Part shown: one piece after another, positions 55,563 to 64,000 of the stretch
How positions within the stretch are numbered: position 1 is the first letter of the stretch
Layout of the letters: the number at the start of each line of letters is the position of its first letter
Assembly: GCA_026122225.1 (NCBI GenBank)
Contig: JANEZZ010000301.1
Span: 186,001-250,000, forward strand
Length of the DNA: 64,000 nt
Direction: 5' to 3'
Source: Heloderma charlesbogerti
Lineage: Eukaryota > Chordata > Lepidosauria > Squamata > Helodermatidae
The notes under the pieces: model-generated
Database searches by the model: none
What the model saw: the letters and a program-made list of their open reading frames with translations, nothing else
Told to the model about the DNA's origin: nothing
Program-made: the position numbers and the translations under genes

Positions 55563-56104
55563 CTGAACAGTGGACAATCAACAAGGAAAACAAGTAAGAG
55601 ATAGGTAACGGAGAGCAGAAATTGTTTTGTTTTTAATAAAAAGGCATGACACTTCCTTGGTGTCCTGACAAAGATGATAACCACTGTCAACATCGCAATG
55701 CATGAAGGTCCATACAAGTACCCTCATCTTACAAAAATGATTAAGATTGAATTTCAGACTTTTTAGATTTAGTGCACTTGAATACCAGGCATGTTCTAGC
55801 AAGTTCATTTTGTCTCCTAAGAGTCATGAACAGTAAAAGCAATAGATTTAGCTACTTTGCAATCATCTTTGCAAATGAATGCCACTTAAAAAAAAAACAG
55901 TATAAGAAGTTGTCTACTATAGGAATGGATACTATATAGTGGAGAGCAGTTCAATTGAAATTTTCAGCCATTAAAGGCAAATGAGGTTCTCTAACAATCT
56001 AACCTCAACAATCCACCACCCGAATGCTCCAGTTGCTCTATATTTACTGGTTACGTGCCTCACAGAATTACCTTTAGAAGCCTTTAAATAAGGCTAGTAG
56101 TAGA

Positions 56105-56455
56105 ATCACAGAATCATAGGTTCATAGAATAGTAGGATTGGAAGGGGCCTATAAGACCATCGTGTCCAACCAACCCCCTGCTCAATGAAGGAATCCAAGT
56201 CAGAGCATCCCCGACAGATGGCTGTCCAGCCTCGTCTTGAATGCCTCCAGTGTGGGATTGCCCACCACCTCCCTAGGTAATTGGTTCCATTGTCGTATTG
56301 CTCCAACAGTCAGGAAGTTTTTCCTGACGTTCAGCCTGAATCTGGCTTCCTGTAACTTGAGCCCATTATTCCGCATTCTGCACTCTGGGGTGATCAAGGA
56401 GGGATCCTGGCCTTCCTCTCTGTGACAACCTTTCAAATACTTGAAGAGTACACAG
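56105..56455 (-). mobile_element. CR1 LINE 3' fragment
   Basis: ATCACAGAATCATAGGTTCATAG is the reversed CR1 end, followed by the UTR and the minus-strand frame GCHREEGQDPSLITPECR, NNGLKLQEARFRLNVRKNFL. Same region as the copy at 4345. Confidence 0.85.
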
Positions 56456-56559
56456 TCATGTACACAACATGGCTACCCTTTCAAAGCCACATTGAAATGA
56501 TATATGATGAAGTTGTAAAAAAGGCAGGGGAAATATTTTCTACCCTAGTCTTAATTAAT

Positions 56560-56625
56560 TAATCAATTACATGTCTATATTGCACAATAGCCAAAGCTCT
56601 CTAGGTAGTTCACAGATTAATTTAT
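56560..56625 (-). mobile_element. L2-type LINE 3' tail, very short
   Basis: ATTACATGTCTATATTGCACAATAGCC and AAAGCTCTCTAGGTAGTTCAC match the 59333 tail family; only about 65 bases remain. Confidence 0.5.
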
Positions 56626-56734
56626 GCATTCTATGGGCCCACCTTTGTACATGCAACTATTTTGCCCATGCATTCTTCATAATCATATGAAGTTTGGTGG
56701 AAGATCTGTTAAAAAACAATGTTCCACAGAAATG

Positions 56735-56995
56735 AAGATATGAAGCTGCCTTATTCTAAGTCTCTGTTCTCTACTTTATAAGCTGCCTTATACTAAGTCT
56801 CCACTCCATCCATCTAGTCCAGTATTTTCTACCCTGGCAGATCTCTCCAAGATCTCAAGCAGAGATCTTTCCCTGATCTGCTATTCAAGATTATTTTATA
56901 TCTTGAATAGCAGATCCGCTATTCTTGGAGAAGCTGGGAACTGACTTTGGACTTTGTGCCTGCAAAGCCTGTGTTCCGCCATTGAATTACACAAC
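56735..56995 (-). mobile_element. MIR-like reptile SINE with an inserted hairpin
   Basis: GAAGCTGCCTTATTCTAAGTC, CATCTAGTCCAGTATTTTC and CTGGCAGATCTCTCC are the reverse of the SINE at 37855. A perfect 17-bp stem at 56875-56891 and 56900-56916 (GATCTGCTATTCAAGAT) with an 8-base loop is not part of the usual SINE. Confidence 0.55.
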
Positions 56996-57019
56996 CTATC
57001 CTCATAAATTCACACAGTT

Positions 57020-57112
57020 TAAGGCTGCAAACCAATATCCACTTACATGGGAGTAAGCCCCATTGAACACAATGGGACTATGTCTGAGTAGAAGGATTGT
57101 GCTGTAAAGTTC
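57020..57112. repeat. Palindromic interspersed repeat, same family as 25160
   Basis: AGGCTGCAAACCAATATCCAC, GGGAGTAAGCCCCATTGAAC, AATGGGACTATGTCTGAGTAG and AAGGATTGTGCTG occur in order; the centre CCATTGAACACAATGG is the hairpin loop region. Confidence 0.65.
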
Positions 57113-58234
57113 ATAATTTTATACTGTAATGGATGTGCACCTGACCTAAACAGGCCAGAGGTACTAAGGATGTTGGATAATTTTGTTTAGCCTGCAGTTT
57201 TAAGTGAACCAATCTAGTTCACACTTCCAGGATTAATACGCAGTTCAGAAAGCAGTTATCCTTTGGACTGTGCATTCCTCTGAATGCTGTGATGCAGTTC
57301 TCAGCTCAAAAAAGCATACAGAGGAGGAAATCTGTCCAATTTAAATACACATTTTCATGTACAGGTTTTTTTTTAATTCACAGAAAACAGGATGGAGGTA
57401 TGATTGAACACATGTGAAATTAACATGGACCAGAAATAGACTGATCCATCCATTCCTAATTTGTACACTGCTATACCTTGCTCAGAAATCAGGTCTGGGT
57501 GAGTCAGACAGCCAGGTTCCTGCCTAAACTGAAAACACATCCAGTGTGCTAAGTCCTCAGGGGCACCATTTCCCTTTGTGCAGAAGGGGCAGCTGACACC
57601 TCAAAAGCAGAGCACATCGTTTTGTCCTAGGCAGTAATGTTCCTCAACCAAGAAATAACACATGAGAGAGTTACATGTCAATGCTGACTTGGCTAGTTCC
57701 CAACCCCATGTACACAAAATCAGACAACTGAGTAGAAGCTGGGTAGCTATGGGCTAAATCCAACGGTGTGCAAATGGACACACACAAGGACTTCCTCTTG
57801 CTCCCTCCCAATACAGCCTCCTGTGCCCCACCCCAAATCTACTCCAGAGGGTCCCCCAACCATCTGGAGCATATTCAGGGCTGTGGGGGGGGGGGCTGCA
57901 GAGGAGTGGAGAAATCTGTTCCACCAGTGGTTTCCATTTTAGTGGTGGATGTCCAGGATTAGATACAATCCCATGTATCCTACTACACAGAGGACAGTCC
58001 TCTTTTTGAAGGGTGTCAGAAGACACTCCTCTATTTGAAGGTGACCTCTATTTAGAGGGACGTCCAGTCCAACTTTGAACCATAAGAAGGAAGCGCAGGG
58101 GTCTTGAAGGTGCCAATCAATAGTCAGCACCTGATCCTCAACAGCAGACTGAGCAGGCCTCCAGGAGATCACCTGGCTACAGTCTTCCCCGTTATAGTGA
58201 AATGCATTGTATTTCTATTTAAATTATAGTCTAT

Positions 58235-58430
58235 GGGGAGTATCCAACTGGGCCCTTCCATGCACAGCCAGCCCTGCTGGTCCCAGTCCTCAAGTGGCCA
58301 GCACTGCTTGCGCAATGCGATATAGCAGCTTTCAGGGAAAGCCCCAAAACGAGAGGAAAAGCTCATTTTTGGAACAGGGGAGGTTGCCAGAGCCCTGTCC
58401 CTTCCAGAAATGAGCTGTAGTTTCTTATTT
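58235..58430. repeat. Half copy of the GGGCAGTATCCAA MITE
   Basis: GGGGAGTATCCAACTGGGC begins it, and AAGCTCATTTTTGGAACAGG plus CCCTTCCAGAAATGAGC recall the copies at 41791 and 42500. The right end is missing. Confidence 0.5.
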
Positions 58431-59003
58431 TAAGACAGGATATGAGAGAGGTATCGCTGCTGCAACTTACTTGAAGGTTAAAGAGAACAATTTTTGTTCT
58501 CCAAGGGTAGTTAAAGAACCACATTTCAGAACCTTTTCTGGTAGTTCAATGCAAGTTTATTTATTTATTTATGAACTGCTTATATTTACAGATTTCAAAG
58601 TGTGTGCAGAAATAATAAAAAACATAAAAATAAAAAAACTATGGTATAGAATCAATATACTATATCTATATATCCATGAGAATAAATTACATGATAGGCT
58701 AACCTGAACCAGGAAGGCTTGCATACATAGATGTGTCTTCAACATGCACCTAAAAATAAGGTTGGTCTAGCAAAGGTAAAAGCAAATGTTTGCAGAACTT
58801 ACAGAATTGCTGGATGGCAAACCTTTGACACTGATCAATGTTAAAATAATCTAAGCTACTTTACAATAACCACTGGGCATGCTGAAGAATGTTGGTGACT
58901 CAAAGGTCCTCTAAGAGAAATAGGATAAAATTATATAAACTATTTACAATTAGAACAATTAGAAAGCATCAATTGCTTAACCACTTTTCTCCATGGTAAA
59001 TAC

Positions 59004-59165
59004 CGTGAAAGAGGGGTTTTTCTCTCGATCAATGGTACGGTGTACATATACTCGTCCATTGGCATCATCCTCAATAGAAAATAATCCGACCTCTGGATAT
59101 TCATCCACACCGGATCCACTGATTAAATATTTTACAGTTAAATTCTGTGCTACGTTATTGAAGAG
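59004..59165 (-). CDS. CDH26: CDH26 exon: EC1 body
   Basis: Acceptor TTGTTTTGTAG|CTCTTC, donor TTCACG|GTATTT, 54 codons, phase 0. KYLISGSGVDEYPEVGLFSI and NGRVYVHRTIDREKNPS match EC1 of CDH26, including the cadherin DRE motif. NLT is a possible glycosylation site. Too short for most ORF calls and without a leading ATG. Confidence 0.96.
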
Positions 59166-59254
59166 CTACAAAACAAGACAAATAGTTGATGAAAGATTGA
59201 GCATATCATCAATATAAGATTTTAATCAAAATATTGTTTAATTTGTCTACATTT

Positions 59255-59290
59255 ACATTATACACACACACACACACACACACACGTGCA
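59255..59290. repeat. (CA)n microsatellite
   Basis: About 13 CA units ending CACGTGCACACATATA. Another simple run, (CTA)n, lies at 59349-59371. Confidence 0.9.
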
Positions 59291-59332
59291 CACATATATT
59301 CTGTTATCAGGGTCAAATAGCCTCCAAATGAG

Positions 59333-61440
59333 TCACGGTCTTTGTTTACTACTACTACTACTACTACTACGAAGATGATTAACATTTCTATACCACTCCA
59401 TAGCCGAAGATCTCTGAGCAGATAATTTTTTTAAAAAAACATTAAAATATATTATATGTAGTGTAAAACTATTTACATAAAAACATATAAACAAAGCACA
59501 CATACACAGACTATATATCAAAAACAATTTTAAACCATCAACCATAAAACAAATTCAGGACCTGATCAAAAACTCATCATATACTGCCAAATGCCTGAGA
59601 GAAGAGAAAGGTCTTAACCTGGTGCCGAAAAGATGACAATGTTGCCACCAGGCGGGCCTCATCAGGAAGATCATTCCAAAATTGAGGGGCCAGCACTGAA
59701 AAAGACCTCTCCCTTGATATTGCCTTCCGAGCCTCCTTCAGAGGAAGCACTAAGGAGGAGGGCCTTAGATGATGAACACGGTATATGGGTAGGTTCATGT
59801 CTGGAGAGGTGCTCCGTCAAGTATTGCGGTCCCAAGCTGTGTAAAGCTTTCTAGGTTAAAACCAGCACCTTGAATCAGGCATGGAAACAGGTAGGCAGCC
59901 AGTGCAAGCGGGCCAGAGTTGGTCTTATATGTCCATAACTTCTTGTTCCTGTTATCAATCTGGCCGCCACATTTTGCACAAGCTGCGCTTCTGAAATGTC
60001 TTCAAAGGCAGTCCCATGTAGAACACATTGCAGTAATCTAACTTGGAGGTTACCAAAGCATAGAATACTGAAGCCAGGTTATTCCTGTCCAGATAGGGGC
60101 ATAGCTGGGCCATCAACTGAAGTTGGTAGAAGGCACTCTGTGCCACTGAGGCCACCTGAGCCTCAAGTGACAAAGATGGTTCAAGGAGAACCCCCAAGTT
60201 ATGAACTGCTCCTTCACAGGGAGTGCAATCCCATCCAGAATTGGTTGGGTACCCTCCATCCATCCAATCAGAAGAACAACCCACTAACAGTATCTCAGTC
60301 TTATCTGGATCGAGTTTCAGTTATTAGCCCCCATCCAGTCCATTGTCACAGCCGGTCAATGATCCAGCACATCTCCATCCTCACCTGATGAAGTTGAAAA
60401 GGAGAAGCAGAGCTGCATGTCATCAGCATACTGATGACAACGTACTCCAAAACTCTGGATGACCACACTGAACTGTTTCATGTAGATGTTGAACAGCATG
60501 GGGGAGAAAACCAACCCTTATGGAACCCCATGCCGAAGAATCCACAGGCCAAGCTATGTTCCTCATGTACCATTTTCTGGAGCCGACCCTCCAAGCAGGA
60601 GCAAAACCACTGCAATGCAGTACCCTCCACTCCCAACTCAGACAATTGTCCCAGAAGGATTCCATGGTTGGTGGTATCAAAAGCCACCGAGAAATCAAGG
60701 AGAATCAACAAGATCACACTCCCCCTGTCTCTCTCCCAACATAGGTCATCATACAGGGAGACCAAGGCTGTGTTGTTCCAAAACCCAGCCTGATCCCCGA
60801 CTGAAATGGATCCAGATAATCATTCTCATCCAAGAGCCTTTGGAGCTGGTTTGCTACCACCCACTCAAGGACCTTGTCCACAAAAGGAACCTCTGCCACC
60901 GGCCTAAAATTATTAAGATTTTCAGGGTGTAGGGAGGATTTCTTCAGGAGTGATCTCACCACAACCTCTTTCAGGTGGCTCAGGACCACACCCTCTCGCA
61001 AGGAGCCATTAATCACCTCCCTGGCCCAGCTGGCTGTTCTCTCCAGTTCTCTCTGCCAGTTTTTATAAGCCGAGAGGGGCAAGGATCCAATATGGAAGTG
61101 GTTGCATGAACCTGTCCAAGCACCTCACGATGTACCAATGTCCTCCAGCTGTACCAACTGAAACTCATCCAAGAAAACCGGTCAAGGCTGTACTCTGGAT
61201 ACCTCACCAGATTCACCTGCTTTAACACTGGAGCATAAGTCCCAGCAGATTTTATTCTGGAAGTGCCTAGCAAATGTCTTACAGTGGGCCTCAGATGGAT
61301 CTATACTGTCCTTAGGTCCAGCATGTAATAGCCCCCAGACAACTCTGAAAAGCTCCACTGGGCGGCAGATAACGGATTCAACAGAGGCAGCAAGATGTTG
61401 TTTCTTTGCTGCCCTCACTGGCCCTGAATTTACCTTACCA
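59333..61440 (-). mobile_element. L2-like LINE, 3' two thirds, degraded
   Basis: On the minus strand: FRPVAEVPFVDKVLEWVVAN near 60900, LLILLDFSVAFDTTNHGILL near 60700 (RT motif A), GVEGTALQWFCSCLEGRLQK, KLDYCNVFYMGLPLKT near 60020 and FWNDLPDEARLVATLSSFR near 59650. The YADD region is near 60430. The UTR ends in a (TAG)n-like run. Many frameshifts; no endonuclease domain. Confidence 0.82.
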
Positions 61441-61860
61441 CAGGCACATACCAGTGTTCAAATACATCCCCTAGGAGTTCTTCTCCATCTGCACTCAAGC
61501 CATTTCCTATGTTTAGTGTTTAAGGTTTTCTTTTTTTTTTAAAGTCTATCACCTATATTTCACAATAGTTCCAATATGATGTAAAAGTGTAAAACCATAT
61601 TAAAGATTGATATCAGTGGTACAACTATGCAAGGAAAATATCTGAGGTCTGCCATTTTCCCAATGTTAGTTCTTGCGTGGTCTTACAGACCCAATACTCA
61701 TGCCCTTTTCCCTTCAACTCTAAGGGTGCTTCTAGAAGAGGTTTTCATGGTGGCTATCACACCGCCTTATTCACAGAGGCTTACAGAAGGTCCAGATGAT
61801 AATGTCTTCTACTTGTAGACCTCCTCTGTTTTCCCATCATGTCTTCTATCTTTTTCCTTT

Positions 61861-62148
61861 GTTGTTCAGTCGTTAAGTCGTGTCCGACTCTTTGTGACCC
61901 CATGGACCATAGCACGCCAGGTCTCCCTGTCCTCCGCTCTCTCCCGAAGTGTGCTCAAGTTCATATTCATTGCATCGGTAATGCTATCTAGCCATCTCAT
62001 CCTCTGCCATCCCCTTCTCCTTTTGCCTTCAATCTTTCCCAGCATCAGGGTCTTTTCCAGTGACTTTTCTCTTTGCATTAGGTGGCCAAAATATTTGAGC
62101 TTCAGCTTCAGTATCTGTCCTTCCAATGAGCAGTCAGGGTTGATTTGC
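61861..62148 (-). mobile_element. BovB LINE 3' end fragment
   Basis: About 290 bases carrying the BovB C-terminus (SLEGQILKLKLKYFGHLMQR, GKRRRGWQRMRWLDSITDAM) and the 3' UTR ending GTCGTTAAGTCGTGTCC. Severe 5' truncation; no clear duplication found. Confidence 0.88.
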
Positions 62149-62864
62149 TGCACAATACCTTCTGGTTGCTAGTGCTAGGAGTCCTCCGTCTGGAAGCACC
62201 CTCAGTCTCCTGGACATAAGGATTAATGGTTATCACCAACTCCTCTTAAAAACGGTTTTGTTCTGGAGCAGCAATTGTGCTGCTAAATGAAATTTTTTGC
62301 CAAGTTGGGGTTATTCAGATAGCCCCCTATCTTGGTTGTACAACATTTCATTTTTCCTCATTGGTTTTAATTGGTGTCTTTATTGACTCCAGTGTCGTTT
62401 CAATGTAACCCTCAAATAAAACGAGAAAAACAACAGGGGTGGGATGGTAAAGTTGAGCTATCACAGAACATATGTATTTTATTACAATATTTTTACATCA
62501 CCATCAAATAGATACTAGGGTAGTGTACAATATTACCCTTTTGATCCATTATAACTCTAAATTTCTAAGAGAGCTAAAAATTCCCTTCCAAGATATTGTA
62601 AAGGTACTGCCAAGAAAGAGTTGAGTGGGGACACAAAAACATTGTCCCAGAAGATAAGCAAACATAATCAATGTCACTCATATTTAAGGAAGGAGAATAT
62701 AAACATGCTCAGGCTTGAAATTTCTGCTCTGGCTTCCTCCTGCACTAAGCTTCATCAGCAGAGCCTGCCATCCAAGTAGCATGCATGGAAGTGGTGGCTT
62801 TGGGGCTGAAATTCAAAGCCTGCTTCTTCTAATTGACATCCTTCCAGAGGGGTAGCCTGGGTAA

Positions 62865-62970
62865 TCTTTAAGATGCCATAGTACTCTGTTGTTTTTTGCA
62901 GCCGATTAACAAACATATGGCACAAGATTTTGTGAGCTAGAGTCCACTTCACCAGATGCTAATTGACTCT
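62865..62970 (+). repeat. Interspersed repeat, TTCATCAGATGCA type, divergent
   Basis: CTTTAAGATGCCATAGTACTCTG, CACAAGATTTTGTGAGCTAGAG and CACTTCACCAGATGC parallel 12460-12595. Confidence 0.4.
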
Positions 62971-63048
62971 GGGGATCACAGCTAAAGACACAAAATACTA
63001 GGCTAAGAAAGTCTAGGTCTTGCCAAAAAGATACATTTTTGCTTTTAC

Positions 63049-63171
63049 CTCTCCAATAAATTTTGGGAATGGCCCTTTGTCTTCCTCTTTAAGTTCCAGA
63101 GTGGTAATAACCCATCTCCTTTTTGTGCGACGTAAGGGATGCATACTGTCCAACAGCTTCAGGTCCAGATC
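63049..63171 (-). CDS. CDH26: CDH26 exon: propeptide end and start of EC1
   Basis: Acceptor GTTTCACTCCCAG-type pyrimidine tract (TTTCACTCCCAG|GATCTG), donor GGAGAG|GTAAAA, 41 codons, phase 0. LRRTKRRWVITTLELKEEDK includes a furin-type RTKR site; cleavage would leave a tryptophan near the new N-terminus, the residue used for strand swapping in adhesive cadherins. GPFPKFIGE ends it. The upstream signal-peptide exon is not in this exon. Confidence 0.95.
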
Positions 63172-63180
63172 CTGGGAGTG

Positions 63181-64000
63181 AAAGAGTGGATTTCTGTTAT
63201 AACACTTAGGTACAAAATTATGATAGTATGCCTCTCTAAAAAAACAACACCAACACTGAAGCAGAGGGTTTTCAAATCATGTTTCAAAGAATCCTGGAGC
63301 CCTTCAGTGATAAAATTAGTAATAGTGGACAACTTCTTTTGTTCAGGATTACTATTTCATACACATGCTGTAAGCAAACAGCACATGTATGGACCCTTAT
63401 GGGTTCAGGAACTAAGATGTACTCGATCTCATCAACATATAGCCACTGAATCAATAGCTCACCTCTTTATCCCAGGACATACAAGCCATTGTAAAAAATA
63501 AAAATAAAATGAGATTTGCAGATAACTTCAATCTAGATTTTAAATGCATGTTAATTACTGAAGAATTTAGCAAAGTTCTAACCTGGCTGCTTGTGTTTTG
63601 GATGGTCTTTCTTAGACTGCCGTGATCACCCAGGGCATGGTGGAAGCTGTTGACGGCAAGAACCTTAATGGATGGAGAAAGGGCTACAGTAAGAAGGATC
63701 CTATTTTACCAAAGTTGTGTTTTATCCCAATACGTTATACTGAAAATCTGACTAATTTGCCACCTACACTTGCCCAGTGTAGATTTATTCTAACCATGGC
63801 CACAAGACGGGAAGCAAGTCAGAGGGCTACGTGATTGCTCACAAGCAAATTCTCCATTCCGTGACTTGCTTTAACACCTGCATCTCTTCCAGCCATGATT
63901 AATTCTAATCAAAGTTTTCATACGCTGGATTAAAACTCTGGTTATGACGACATGCTTAGTTAGTGGCATAAAGCATGGTTAGTACCAATGCAGACACAAC
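63181..64000. other. Intron or 5' flank of CDH26, no gene recognised
   Basis: I looked for a minus-strand signal peptide followed by a GT donor in phase 0 and saw no convincing candidate. A short plus-strand frame at 63622-63834 has no family signature. Confidence 0.5.

Larger units (their letters stand above)
25386..63171 (-). other. CDH26: CDH26 gene, cadherin-26 (signal-peptide exon not seen)
   Basis: Fifteen minus-strand exons join in phase to about 794 residues plus a stop, near the roughly 830 residues of mammalian cadherin-26 once a missing signal-peptide exon is allowed for. Diagnostic matches are RRTKRRWVITTLELKEED, DSPNTSAWRAKYKI, TLDRESPHINNS and GHQTLIAYNEES, which follow my recollection of human CDH26. 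Order: furin site, EC1-EC4 with Ca-binding linkers, a membrane-proximal EC5-like region, one membrane segment, and a short tail. CDH26 is an atypical cadherin of epithelial cell surfaces, involved in adhesion. Desmocollin was considered because of tail and EC3 similarity, but the N-terminus and cytoplasmic tail fit CDH26 better. Confidence 0.93.

Noticed and set aside
25386..63171. Desmocollin or E-cadherin as the host gene
   Set aside because: EC3 and the C-terminus resemble desmocollin, but RRTKRRWVITTLEL, GHQTL..YN.ES and PHVY.EEG fit CDH26, and the exon sum matches its length.
63622..63834. Signal-peptide exon of CDH26
   Set aside because: It is on the wrong strand and lacks a hydrophobic signal.

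Overview
The window looks like chromosomal DNA from a squamate reptile (lizard or snake). It has long introns, microsatellites and a dense mixture of BovB (RTE), L2-like, CR1 and L1 LINEs, a Sauria-type tRNA SINE, 5S-derived SINEs, Helitron remains and many non-autonomous DNA transposons. BovB plus Sauria SINE plus abundant L2/CR1 is the reason for favouring Squamata; the species cannot be named from sequence alone.

The only host gene I can support is cadherin-26 (CDH26) on the minus strand. Fifteen exons are placed from 63171 down to the stop codon at 25386. Splice signals are canonical (one donor is weak), all phases join, and together they encode about 794 residues: the furin site and Trp2-bearing start of EC1, the cadherin repeats, a membrane segment split over two exons, and a short tail ending in a desmocollin-like block. 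The signal-peptide exon is not seen and probably lies beyond 64000. The part below about 24.5 kb is downstream of the gene.

Layout. 0.3-4.3 kb: an L1 3' fragment split by an almost full-length BovB with an 11-bp target duplication and one in-frame stop. 4.3-5 kb: CR1. 6.6-7.4 kb: L2 endonuclease. 7.4-8.9 kb: two GC-rich fold-back hAT-like elements. 8.9-11.5 kb: a second BovB. 11.5-25 kb: LTR-like piece, 5S/CR1 SINEs, a near-perfect palindrome, MIR-like SINE, L1, DNA repeats, a Sauria SINE. 25.4-63.2 kb: CDH26 with introns full of L2, CR1, MITEs, Helitron, BovB and four more copies of the fold-back hAT-like family.

The most interesting signal is that fold-back family (six copies: 7441, 8427, 35318, 38920, 47514, 48945). 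Ends are TAGGGATG...CATCCCTA with 8-bp target duplications (perfect in one copy), the interior is a long nested palindrome, and one end carries a sub-terminal hairpin whose shape persists while its sequence changes. Nearly every sub-terminus carries an outward-facing consensus 5' splice site (AG|GTAAGT), often preceded by an ATG-initiated open frame running into the donor. In two copies inside one CDH26 intron the frame ends in the phase that the next CDH26 exon needs. Whether these are functional mobile first exons or only long terminal repeats that resemble splice donors is open; RNA-seq would decide.
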